The notes beneath the pieces are model-generated. The model was not told the origin of the DNA, did not search any database, and saw only the letters and a list, made by a program, of their open reading frames with translations. A DNA stretch of 64,000 nucleotides. Source: Corynebacterium pollutisoli. Its GTDB lineage: Bacteria > Actinomycetota > Actinomycetes > Mycobacteriales > Mycobacteriaceae. The translations under genes were made by a program, and so were the position numbers. Location of the stretch: contig NZ_FXAR01000002.1 of NCBI RefSeq assembly GCF_900177745.1, positions 268,917-332,916 of the forward strand. The letters run 5' to 3'. Of the stretch, positions 10,763-17,915 are shown in pieces (position 1 is the first letter of the stretch; each line of letters starts with the position of its first letter).

Positions 10763-10801
10763 AAAAGGCCCGCGGCGCTTCGGGAGGGAAGCAGGCGGGC
10801 C
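10763..10801 (-). terminator. trp attenuator terminator hairpin
   Basis: On the minus strand GGCCCGC (10795-10801) pairs with GCGGGCC (10767-10773), with an inner GCTTC/GAAGC stem, then TTTTCTCTT. It lies between the leader peptide stop and trpE, where a Trp attenuator is expected. An alternative upstream stem pairs GTGGCGCGC, which covers the Trp codons and stop, with GCGTGCCAC. Confidence 0.85.
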
Positions 10802-10825
10802 GGGAGATACAGACGTGGCACGCCG

Positions 10826-10858
10826 TTACGCGCGCCACCACCACTGGGTGTTCGTCAT
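10826..10858 (-). CDS. trpL: trp operon leader peptide
   Basis: A 10-codon reading frame, MTNTQWWWRA then TAA, with three Trp codons in a row. It is too short for gene finders but its content and position, between the trp promoter and the attenuator hairpin, identify it. Ribosome stalling at the Trp codons when charged tRNA-Trp is scarce should block the 1:2 stem and prevent the terminator. The ribosome site (GAAGAAC before ATG) is weak. Confidence 0.9.
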   Translation of the reverse strand: MTNTQWWWRA

Positions 10859-10875
10859 GTTCTTCACAAGAGGAA

Positions 10876-10904
10876 ACGTTAACCCCGTGAGGAGGTCATG
10901 TCAA
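10876..10904 (-). promoter_or_regulatory. trp operon promoter
   Basis: Minus strand TTGACA (10899-10904), 17-bp spacer, TAACGT (10876-10881), a good vegetative promoter. Its -35 box includes the TGA stop of the SdpI-like gene upstream, so the spacing between the genes is minimal. The transcript would start a few bases before trpL. Confidence 0.8.
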
Positions 10905-11350
10905 TTTTTATCGGCCTCGCTGGCGGCCCTGCGCAGCGCGGCGACATCCACCGCCGGGGTCTCGGCCGGGGCACCGCAGTTGCAGTCCTGCCCGCAGCCG
11001 CCCTGCTCGTCGTCCGCGGGGGCGTCGATAAGCGAGGCGGTGCGGGCACCGACGTTGGCGCCGAGGGAGACGGCGACGAGCGCGATGATGACGGTGAGGG
11101 CGGTGAACACCCACATCCAGCCGCCGGAGGCGAAGCCCAGCAGCCCGCCGAAGAGCAGCGCCACCCCGCCGAACGTCCAGATCGGGCCAGCGGCGGCGTG
11201 CGCGGACTCCCACGCCTCCTGCGACTTCCGCACCTCGGGCACGCGCAGGCCGAAGACGGAGTTGCCCGGCAGCTTCCTCGTCCACGACAGCACACCGAAG
11301 AGAATGAGCGCGACGGCGAGAACCATGAGGGCGATGGCGAGGAAAGTCAT
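10901..11350 (-). CDS. SdpI-like membrane protein with Cys-rich tail
   Basis: A 149-residue protein starting MTFLAIALMVLAVALILFG. It has a membrane segment at 1-20, then the motif SVFGLRVPEVRKSQEAWESAH followed by two more membrane segments, the SdpI-type arrangement. The C-terminus holds GGCGQDCNCG, a small cysteine cluster that could bind metal; this is not a usual SdpI feature. TAGACT lies 7 bp before the ATG, so the mRNA is probably leaderless. It is divergent from the symporter 45 bp away. Precise role unknown. Confidence 0.75.
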   Translation of the reverse strand: MTFLAIALMVLAVALILFGVLSWTRKLPGNSVFGLRVPEVRKSQEAWESAHAAAGPIWTFGGVALLFGGLLGFASGGWMWVFTALTVIIALVAVSLGANVGARTASLIDAPADDEQGGCGQDCNCGAPAETPAVDVAALRRAASEADKN

Positions 11351-11395
11351 GAGGCTGAGTCTATCCCCCGCACCACTTGGCGGTACATTTCGGTC

Positions 11396-12625
11396 ATGGA
11401 CCTCAAGCGCCTCTCCTCCTCGCTGCTGTTCCGGGTGATCGTCGCGATCATCCTGGGCATCATCTGCAGCCTCTTCTTCCCTGACTGGCTGGCCCGCGTC
11501 TTCGTGACCTTCAACAGCCTCTTCGGCGGGTTCCTGGGCTTCTTCGTCCCGGTGCTCATCTTCGCGCTCATCACTCCGGCCATCGCCGGCCTGGGGCGCG
11601 GGGCCGGCAAGTGGCTGGGCATCACCACCGGCATCGCCTACCTGTCGACGATCCTCTCCGGCCTCCTCGCCTACGCCGTGTCCCTGGCGGTCTACCCGTG
11701 GCTGCTCGCCGACCAGGGTGACGTCGCCGTCTCCGACATCGACGAGGGTGGCCTGGCCCCCTACTTCGCCATCGAGATCACCCCGCCCTTCGAGGTGCTC
11801 ACCGCCCTGCTGCTCGCCTTCGCCGTCGGCCTGGCGATGACCACCGTGAAGTCCGACACCCTGTACAAGGGCTCCCGCGACCTCGAGCGCGTGGTGATGA
11901 AGGTGATCACCGCGTTCATCATCCCGCTGCTGCCGGTGTTCATCTTCGGCATGTTCCTGTCCCTGGGCATGAACGGCAACCTCATGGACACGATGATCGC
12001 GTTCGGCAAGGTGCTCGCCCTGTCCGTCGGCATGACCTTCGTCTACCTGGCCTTCCAGTACGGAGTCGCCGGTGCCGTCGCGGGGCAGAACCCCTTCGTG
12101 GCGTTCAGGAACATGCTGCCCGCCTACGCCACCGCGCTGGGCACCTCCTCCTCCGCCGCGACCATCCCGGTGACCTACGCCTCCACGCTGAAGAACCGCG
12201 TCGAGGTCAACGTCGCCGGCTTCGTCATCCCGCTGTGCGCCACCATCCACCTGGCGGGCTCGATGATGAAGATCGGCCTGTACGCCTTCGCCATCGTGTT
12301 CATGTCCGGCCTCGACGTCTCCCCCGGCCTGGCCGTCGGCTTCATCCTCATGCTGGGCGTGACCATGATCGCCGCGCCGGGTGTGCCGGGTGGCGCGATC
12401 ATGGCGGCGGTCGGCCTGCTGTCGTCCATGCTGGGCTTCTCCGACGACCAGGTGGCGCTCATGATCGCCGCCTACATCGCCGTCGACTCCTTCGGCACGG
12501 CGGCCAACGTCACCGGTGACGGCGCGATCGCGATGATCGTCAACAAGTTCGCCAGGGGGAAGATCCCGGCCCGCGAATCCGGGGACGAGCAGGAGGGGCT
12601 CGAGGCCGCCATCACCGGCGAGTGA
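11396..12625 (+). CDS. Dicarboxylate/amino acid:cation symporter
   Basis: A 409-residue DAACS-family transporter (DctA/GltP/SstT relatives) moving a dicarboxylate or amino acid with Na+ or protons. Eight or more membrane segments are visible. The re-entrant loop motif GTSSSAATIPVTY is near 240-255 and the substrate motif AAPGVPGGAIMA and NVTGDG near the C-terminus. The ATG at 11396 follows TACATT by 6 bp, suggesting a leaderless mRNA; a longer upstream frame has no support. Substrate cannot be told from sequence alone. Confidence 0.9.
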   Translation: MDLKRLSSSLLFRVIVAIILGIICSLFFPDWLARVFVTFNSLFGGFLGFFVPVLIFALITPAIAGLGRGAGKWLGITTGIAYLSTILSGLLAYAVSLAVYPWLLADQGDVAVSDIDEGGLAPYFAIEITPPFEVLTALLLAFAVGLAMTTVKSDTLYKGSRDLERVVMKVITAFIIPLLPVFIFGMFLSLGMNGNLMDTMIAFGKVLALSVGMTFVYLAFQYGVAGAVAGQNPFVAFRNMLPAYATALGTSSSAATIPVTYASTLKNRVEVNVAGFVIPLCATIHLAGSMMKIGLYAFAIVFMSGLDVSPGLAVGFILMLGVTMIAAPGVPGGAIMAAVGLLSSMLGFSDDQVALMIAAYIAVDSFGTAANVTGDGAIAMIVNKFARGKIPARESGDEQEGLEAAITGE

Positions 12626-12638
12626 CGCCGCAGACGTC

Positions 12639-12998
12639 TCAGATGTAGTTGAGCGGGGGGTGGTCGGTGATGTGGCACTCGCTGGGGCCGTCCGGGTCGC
12701 CGTAGAGGTCGACGGTCCAGCCGCCGCGCCCGATGCGCAGCAGCTTGACCGAGGTGAAGTACAGCGCGATCTCACCGGTGTTGCTCGACTGCCCCGCGAC
12801 GGCCCGGTCGTGGAACTCCCGGACCACCTCCGGATCGTGGTTCCACACCCGGTGGACGGCGCCGTCCATCTCGTAGATGAGCCAGTTCCCCTCGTATCCG
12901 AGGACGTGGATCTGCTTGATCTCGCCGGGCCGGCGGGCTGTCAGCCCGGCCTGAATGTAGTGGACGCTGTGCCCGGGGGCATAGGACGTGCATGGCAT
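12639..12998 (-). CDS. Conserved hypothetical protein, 119 aa
   Basis: I do not recognise the family. The protein starts MPCTSYAPGHSVHYIQ and is soluble, beta-rich in appearance and acidic, with several aromatic residues (WLIYEMDGAVHRVWNH, GWTVDLYGD). The start at 12998 is supported by AAGGAG 9 bp upstream. It is convergent with the symporter gene, 13 bp apart, and stands as a single-gene unit. The strong ribosome site and the GC-rich codon pattern support a real gene. Confidence 0.65.
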   Translation of the reverse strand: MPCTSYAPGHSVHYIQAGLTARRPGEIKQIHVLGYEGNWLIYEMDGAVHRVWNHDPEVVREFHDRAVAGQSSNTGEIALYFTSVKLLRIGRGGWTVDLYGDPDGPSECHITDHPPLNYI

Positions 12999-13166
12999 CG
13001 GAGTATCTCCTTGTGTCGCAGTTTCCCGTCGCGGTCGCGAGGCGGGCCGATCTTCCCCTGCGGGCACCGTTGTGCGGACACGGTTGCCAGTCAGCCGGTC
13101 AGGGGACCGTGGTGGCTGAGCTTCTGGATCGTGGTGCCGATGATAGCACCGACTAGACCAAGCTGT

Positions 13167-14483
13167 CTACCTGCTCAGGGTGAAGTGGCGTTCCGCCTGC
13201 TCGGCCTCATGCTCCGGGCCCAGCGGGATGCCGGTGCGGTCGCGCAGGGAGGCCGCCGCCAGCAGCCCGATGAACGTGGCCACGAGGAGGTAGGCGGTGA
13301 CACCGACCGTGGAGCCGGTCGCCTGCACCACGGCAGCCGCGATGGTCGGCGCGAAGGCACCGCCCAGGATGGAGCCCAGCGCGTAGGTGATCGAGGCCCC
13401 CGAGCCGCGTACCGACGCCGGGAACAGCTCCGCGTACAACGCCGCCTGCTGGCCGTACGTCACGCCCAGACCCACGCCGAGCAGCAGCATCGCCGGCCAC
13501 AGCAGCCCGTTCTGCACCAGCGGGAACAGGGCCGCCGCCGCGACGGCCTGGATGAGGAAGCCCACGAGGTAGGTGTTCCGCCGCCCGATGCGGTCGGAGA
13601 TCCCGCCCGCCAGCACGCCCGAGATGAGCCACGTGACGGCCGCGCCGGTGACCGCCCACAGCACCGCACCCCGGTCCATGCCGAGGTCGTTGACGGCCCA
13701 GCTCTGCACGTAGCCACCGGCGATCATGTAGCCGACGACCCCGTTGCCCGCGAAGACGAGCGCGCCGACGAACACCACCGGGAAGTAGTTGCGCAGCAGC
13801 TCCCCCAGCGGGTTGGCCCGCTTCTGCTCGGCGATCTGGGCCATCTCCGTGAACACCGGCGACTCGTCCACGCCGGAGCGGATCCAGAAGCCGAGGATCA
13901 TCAGGCCGATGGAGAGCAGGAACGGGATGCGCCAGCCCCATTCGATGAAGGCGTCGCCCGGCGCGATCATGCTCATGAGCGCCAGCATGCCCGACGACAG
14001 CAGGAGCCCGGCGGGTGCACCGGCCTGCGGTCCCGCCCCGAACAGACCCCGCTTCTCGACGGGCGCGTGTTCCACCGCCAGCAGCACCGCCGAGCCCCAC
14101 TCGCCTCCGGCGGAGATGCCCTGGATGATGCGGAAGAGGATGAGCAGCAGCGGGGCCGCGATGCCGATCGTCTCGTAGGTGGGCACCAGGCCGATGAGGG
14201 TCGTCGCCCCGCCCATGGCCAGGAGTGTCACCATGAGGACGACGCGGCGGCCGAGGACGTCGGAGAAGTGCCCCGCCAGTACCGCGCCGAGCGGGCGGAA
14301 GAGGAACGACAGACCGACGGACAGGAAGCTGACGATGGTCGCCAGACCCGGATCGAGGTCACCGAACATGACCTTGTTGAACACCAGCCCGGCGACGGCG
14401 GCGTAAAGGAAAAAGTCATACCACTCGATGGCGGTTCCGATGGTCGTGGCGGCCACGACCCGGCGGTCATCTCGTCTCTGCAT
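13167..14483 (-). CDS. MFS transporter of the metabolite:H+ symporter (MHS) family
   Basis: A 438-residue 12-segment transporter. It starts MQRRDDRRVVAATTIGTAIEWYDFF, the characteristic MHS N-terminus (GT.IEWYDF.LY), has the loop motif GHFSDVLGRR near 75-85 and GGEWGSAVLL near 135. Such proteins take up shikimate, citrate, proline/betaine or dicarboxylates; the substrate here is open. I chose the ATG at 14483 because the shared divergent promoter predicts a leaderless start there. It is divergent from the Rieske protein gene, 25 bp away. Confidence 0.88.
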   Translation of the reverse strand: MQRRDDRRVVAATTIGTAIEWYDFFLYAAVAGLVFNKVMFGDLDPGLATIVSFLSVGLSFLFRPLGAVLAGHFSDVLGRRVVLMVTLLAMGGATTLIGLVPTYETIGIAAPLLLILFRIIQGISAGGEWGSAVLLAVEHAPVEKRGLFGAGPQAGAPAGLLLSSGMLALMSMIAPGDAFIEWGWRIPFLLSIGLMILGFWIRSGVDESPVFTEMAQIAEQKRANPLGELLRNYFPVVFVGALVFAGNGVVGYMIAGGYVQSWAVNDLGMDRGAVLWAVTGAAVTWLISGVLAGGISDRIGRRNTYLVGFLIQAVAAAALFPLVQNGLLWPAMLLLGVGLGVTYGQQAALYAELFPASVRGSGASITYALGSILGGAFAPTIAAAVVQATGSTVGVTAYLLVATFIGLLAAASLRDRTGIPLGPEHEAEQAERHFTLSR

Positions 14484-14491
14484 GAGCAAGA

Positions 14492-14501
14492 ACACTACCG
14501 T
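14492..14501. promoter_or_regulatory. Symmetric bidirectional -10 element
   Basis: ACACTACCGT contains TAGTGT on the minus strand (14492-14497) and TACCGT on the plus strand (14496-14501), sharing the central TA. Start codons lie 8 bp and 7 bp away on either side, so both transcripts should be leaderless. Confidence 0.65.
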
Positions 14502-14508
14502 GGGTCAC

Positions 14509-14814
14509 ATGCAGGAACTTGCCTATGTGGACGATATCGCCCCCGGTTCCACCCGACCTCTCGACGACGGCCTCCTCCTCGTCCGCGACCTCGCGGGTGA
14601 CTTCCACCTCATCGAGGACCGCTGCCCCCACGTCGGCTGGTCACTGGCGACGGGCACGCTGCACGAGGACGCCGTCATCGAGTGTCCGCTGCACCACGGC
14701 CTGTGGTGTCTGCGGACGGGTGATCCGCAGCGTTATCCGGCGCGGGTGCCGATGACGGTGCATCCGGTGACGGTCCGGGACGGTCGGGTCTACCGTCTTC
14801 CCGCCGCAGAGTAG
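14509..14814 (+). CDS. Rieske-type [2Fe-2S] ferredoxin
   Basis: A 101-residue stand-alone Rieske protein, the electron-carrier type seen with ring-hydroxylating or nitrite-reducing enzymes. The cluster ligands are CPHVGWSL near 43-50 and CPLHHGLWCL near 61-70, i.e. CxH and CxxH. The start MQELAYVDDI at 14509 is preceded by TACCGT and 7 bp. No oxygenase is encoded nearby, so its partner is unknown; the divergent MHS transporter may import a substrate for it. Its last 140 bp overlap the antisense YbaN-like gene. Confidence 0.88.
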   Translation: MQELAYVDDIAPGSTRPLDDGLLLVRDLAGDFHLIEDRCPHVGWSLATGTLHEDAVIECPLHHGLWCLRTGDPQRYPARVPMTVHPVTVRDGRVYRLPAAE

Positions 14815-15157
14815 CGATGTGCACGGTCACACCCGCCGCGATGAGCGGCAGGATGACCGCCGGGATCGTGTACCCCGACCAGGCGAGGTAGCCCGCGGAC
14901 AGTGCGATGGAGATCCACAGCGCCACGATGGTGCGCGTCTTGTGGGCCCGCGTCATCGTGTGGTTGTTGTAGTTGCTGATGTAGGTCCCCAGCACCCGGT
15001 GATTGACCAGGTAGCTGTGCAGGCGGGTCGAACTGCGGGCGAAGCAGAAGGCGCTGAGCAGGAGGAACGGAGTCGTCGGCAGGAGCGGCAGGAAGATGCC
15101 CAGCACGCCGAGCGCCAGGCTGACGCAGCCGACGACGACGAGCAGGGGCTTGAGCAT
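14675..15157 (-). CDS. YbaN/DUF454 family membrane protein with extended tail
   Basis: A 160-residue inner-membrane protein. The core, MLKPLLVVVGCVSLALGVLG, then LPLLPTTPFLLLSAFCFARSS and WISIALSAGYLAWSGYTIPA, is typical YbaN (about 120 residues). After residue 115 comes a Pro/Asp/Ala-rich tail (RPDRPGPSPDAPSSAPAP) that is not part of the family and runs antisense through the 3' end of the Rieske gene for 140 bp. The tail looks like read-through after loss of an earlier stop. Function of the family is unknown. The divergent sialidase gene is 22 bp away. Confidence 0.8.
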   Translation of the reverse strand: MLKPLLVVVGCVSLALGVLGIFLPLLPTTPFLLLSAFCFARSSTRLHSYLVNHRVLGTYISNYNNHTMTRAHKTRTIVALWISIALSAGYLAWSGYTIPAVILPLIAAGVTVHIATLRREDGRPDRPGPSPDAPSSAPAPDNAADHPSADTTGRGAADTR

Positions 15158-15163
15158 GCCTCC

Positions 15164-15173
15164 ACTCTAGGCT
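15164..15173. promoter_or_regulatory. Symmetric bidirectional -10 element
   Basis: ACTCTAGGCT carries TAGAGT (minus, 15164-15169) and TAGGCT (plus, 15168-15173) with a shared TA. The start codons of the YbaN-like gene and the sialidase gene are each exactly 6 bp away, a mirror-symmetric divergent leaderless promoter. Confidence 0.7.
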
Positions 15174-15179
15174 TGACCC

Positions 15180-17027
15180 ATGAGCTGCACGATCCTCCTC
15201 GACTTCCGGGCGCGCGCGGACACCGTGCTTGTCGACGCCCCCTCCCTCACCCTCGCCCTCCGCCACGGCGCTCTGCTGCTCACCGCGCCGGGCGTGGAGC
15301 TCGACATGGAGGACACCGCTCCCCTCGCCGACGGCACGTGGCACAGCCTGGCCGTGATCACCGGGGACAACGGCACCCGCATCTTCGTCGACGGCTACCA
15401 GTGCTTCTCCGCCACCGCCGACGTCAGCCCCGGTGGTGCGGTGGAGGCGGGCCCCGCGGTGCGGGGGCTCGAGGTCGTCGAGGGGGAGCTGGGCGAGAGG
15501 GAGATCCTCGCCCGCGCCGTCACCCCGGTCCCGCTCATCGAGTTCGCCGCCGCCGAACTCGACCCCTACGACGTCGCCGAGGTGGCTGAGCTGACAACCG
15601 GCACCATCTTCCTCCGCTTCCGGGTGCGCGGCCCCGGCCAGCACGGCACGGTCCTCGCCGCCTTCGGGGACGGGGAGGAACGCCTCGCCGTCACCATCGA
15701 CGCTGCGGGCCTGCACTACCGGGTGCTCACCCGCCGCGGCGTGTGGCGGGAGTTCAGCCTCCCCGGGCGTTTCGACGACGGCGAGTGGATCGACCTCGGC
15801 ATCACCGTCGGGACCGGCGCCGTCGACCTCTTCCACTCCGGCTACCTCAACGCCCACCTGCCGGGGCGGGCCTTCTTCGCCGACACCGCCGGCCTCGACC
15901 GCATCGTCGTGGGACGACTGTGGGGCGAGGTCCGTGACGCCGCCATCTACCCCGCCCCCCTCAACGGCGCGCAGCTCAAACGCTTCAGTGGGGTGGCCCC
16001 GATCCACACGCGCTGCCTCTTCGACGTCGGTTACGAGGGGGCCGTCAGCTACCGCATCCCCTCCCTGCTCACCACCACCTCCGGCGTGGTTCTCGCGGGG
16101 GCCGATCAGCGCGTCACCATCCCCAACGACGCCCCCAACGACATCAACCTCGTCCTCCGCCGCTCCCTCGACGGCGGCGCCACGTGGGAACCGATGACCA
16201 CCCTCGTCTCCTCACCGGGGGCCGCGGCCACCGATTCCGCGCTGGTGCAGGACCGGACCACCGGCCGCGTTCTCGCACTGTACGACCACTTCCCCGTCGG
16301 CATCGGGCAGCCCAACGCCGAACCCGGCCTCACGGGCGACACCTCCCACGTCCGGATACTGCACTCCGACGACGACGGCGCCACCTGGTCCCGCCCCCGC
16401 GACCTCAACCCGCAGCTCAAGACCGGGTCGATGGTCTTCCTCGGTGTCTCCCCCGGCAACGGCATCCAGCTTCGCGACGGCCGCCTGCTCGTCCCCGTCT
16501 ACTACAACACCGTCGCCGACCGCGAGCACTTCTCCAGCGCTGTCGCCTACTCCGTCGACGGCGGCGACACCTGGACCCTCGGCGGCTCCCCCACCGGAGG
16601 GGTCTCCACCTACGAGTCCACCGTCGTCGAGCGTGCCGACGGCTCCCTCCTGCTGCTCATGCGCAACCAGGCCGAGGAGGGGTGCGTGGCGGCGTCGACA
16701 AGCACCGACCGCGGGGAGACCTTCGGCGACATCCACTTCCTCGCGGACGTGCCCGAGATCTTCTCCCAGCCCAACGCCATCCGCTTCCACGATCGGCTCG
16801 TGTTCGCCAACGCCTCCCAGCTGCTGCCCTACCGCGGGCGCGGCGTGCTGCGCATGAGCCTCGACGACGGTGCCACCTGGCCCGTCGCCCGCACCTTCAA
16901 CCCGAAGCACTACGTCTACCAGTGCATGACCCAGCTTCCCGACGGCACCCTCGGCCTCCTCTGGGAACGCGAGACCCAGGGCCTCTACTTCACCCGTCTG
17001 CCCCGGGAGTGGTTCCCACGAGTGTGA
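15180..17027 (+). CDS. Sialidase (exo-alpha-sialidase, GH33), no signal peptide
   Basis: A 615-residue protein. Residues 1 to about 270 hold two laminin G/ConA-like modules (TWHSLAVITGDNGTRIFVDG; EWIDLGITVGTGAVDLF). The rest is a sialidase beta-propeller: YRIP motif near 297 and five Asp-boxes, SLDGGATW near 329, SDDDGATW near 396, SVDGGDTW near 458, STDRGETF near 508 and SLDDGATW near 560. It should release terminal sialic acid. No signal peptide or sortase/lipid anchor is visible, unlike secreted corynebacterial NanH, so it may act inside the cell or leave by another route. No nan catabolic genes lie nearby. It overlaps the MOSC gene by 38 bp tail to tail. Confidence 0.9.
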   Translation: MSCTILLDFRARADTVLVDAPSLTLALRHGALLLTAPGVELDMEDTAPLADGTWHSLAVITGDNGTRIFVDGYQCFSATADVSPGGAVEAGPAVRGLEVVEGELGEREILARAVTPVPLIEFAAAELDPYDVAEVAELTTGTIFLRFRVRGPGQHGTVLAAFGDGEERLAVTIDAAGLHYRVLTRRGVWREFSLPGRFDDGEWIDLGITVGTGAVDLFHSGYLNAHLPGRAFFADTAGLDRIVVGRLWGEVRDAAIYPAPLNGAQLKRFSGVAPIHTRCLFDVGYEGAVSYRIPSLLTTTSGVVLAGADQRVTIPNDAPNDINLVLRRSLDGGATWEPMTTLVSSPGAAATDSALVQDRTTGRVLALYDHFPVGIGQPNAEPGLTGDTSHVRILHSDDDGATWSRPRDLNPQLKTGSMVFLGVSPGNGIQLRDGRLLVPVYYNTVADREHFSSAVAYSVDGGDTWTLGGSPTGGVSTYESTVVERADGSLLLLMRNQAEEGCVAASTSTDRGETFGDIHFLADVPEIFSQPNAIRFHDRLVFANASQLLPYRGRGVLRMSLDDGATWPVARTFNPKHYVYQCMTQLPDGTLGLLWERETQGLYFTRLPREWFPRV

Positions 17028-17658
17028 CCATCCGCTCGTGGTACATCGGCGGGAGGCACCCGGCCTCGACGATGCGGGCCGCCGCCCCCTTGTCGCCCTG
17101 CGCGCCGCGGAAGGCGGTGAGCATGGTGATGTCGTGGGCGGGGGCGTCGAGAAGCACGATCTCATCGCCGGCGCTGATCCGGCCCGGGACCACGACGCGG
17201 AAGTACGCGCCGCACCGGCCGCGTTCGCTGAACGTGCGCACCCAGCCCTTCTCCTGCAGCCAGCCGGCGAACGTGCGGCACGGCTGCCGCGGGATCGACA
17301 CCTCCAGCTCGGCATCGCCGATGCGCACCCGCTGGTTGATGAGCAGCCCCGCCAGATCCACACCCTGCGTGGTGAGGTTCTCCCCGAAACTGCCGTCCGG
17401 CAGGCCGCGGCCCAGGCGCTTCTCCCAGTGGTCGAGCTCCTCGCGGGCGAAGGCGTAGACCGCCTTCTGCGCCCCACCGTGATGCTGGGTGTCCCCCACG
17501 GTGTCACCGACGACACCCGGGCCCTCGCCGTACGAGGGACCCGGGGTGAACACGTCGATGAAGGGCTCCGGCTGCTTGTCGATACCGCTCACCCGGGGCG
17601 CCCCACCCGGGTCCGGGCGTGGCACGGCGAGGTTGGTCGACACGACGATGGCGTTCAT
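16990..17658 (-). CDS. MOSC domain protein (YiiM-like)
   Basis: A 222-residue protein related to YiiM, the MOSC class that binds molybdenum cofactor. Visible family motifs are GDTQHHGGAQKAVYAF near 56-70, FGENLTTQG near 92 and the cofactor-sulfur region SIPRQPCRTFAGW with the conserved Cys near 125. Such proteins reduce N-hydroxylated bases or act in Moco sulfuration; the reaction here is not proven. TAGACT lies 6 bp before the ATG at 17658. Divergent from the DUF4177 gene. Confidence 0.85.
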   Translation of the reverse strand: MNAIVVSTNLAVPRPDPGGAPRVSGIDKQPEPFIDVFTPGPSYGEGPGVVGDTVGDTQHHGGAQKAVYAFAREELDHWEKRLGRGLPDGSFGENLTTQGVDLAGLLINQRVRIGDAELEVSIPRQPCRTFAGWLQEKGWVRTFSERGRCGAYFRVVVPGRISAGDEIVLLDAPAHDITMLTAFRGAQGDKGAAARIVEAGCLPPMYHERMVTLVGTTPGADG

Positions 17659-17664
17659 GCGGCC

Positions 17665-17674
17665 AGTCTAGGCT
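17665..17674. promoter_or_regulatory. Symmetric bidirectional -10 element
   Basis: AGTCTAGGCT carries TAGACT (minus, 17665-17670) and TAGGCT (plus, 17669-17674) sharing TA. Spacing to the start codons is 6 bp on the minus and 7 bp on the plus side. Confidence 0.7.
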
Positions 17675-17681
17675 GGGACCC

Positions 17682-17876
17682 ATGGAGTACAAGGTGGTCG
17701 AGATCCGGGAGGGCCTCATCGGAGGCAAACTCTCGGGCAAGAAGCTGGAGAAGATCCTCAACGAACACGCCCGCGAAGGCTGGCTGTACAAGTCCATGAC
17801 GGCGGTCGACGTCAAGGGCCGCGTCGGGCCGGGAGGTGTCGACGGGCTCATCGTCGTCTTCGAGCGCCCGGCCTGA
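17682..17876 (+). CDS. DUF4177-type small protein
   Basis: A 64-residue protein, MEYKVVEIREGLIGGKLSGK, ending LIVVFERPA. The pattern of a short beta strand, helix (KLEKILNEHAREGW) and strand ending in VFER fits the DUF4177 family, whose function is unknown. The ATG at 17682 sits 7 bp after a TAGGCT -10 box. It is cytosolic and lies just before leuS (39 bp), with its own promoter. Confidence 0.75.
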   Translation: MEYKVVEIREGLIGGKLSGKKLEKILNEHAREGWLYKSMTAVDVKGRVGPGGVDGLIVVFERPA

Positions 17877-17915
17877 ACCATGTGAAGCGCGCCGGGCCTA
17901 CTACACTGCTTAACC

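Noticed and set aside
17877..17915. T-box riboswitch before leuS
   Set aside because: Only 39 bases lie between the genes, and the promoter predicts a leaderless transcript.
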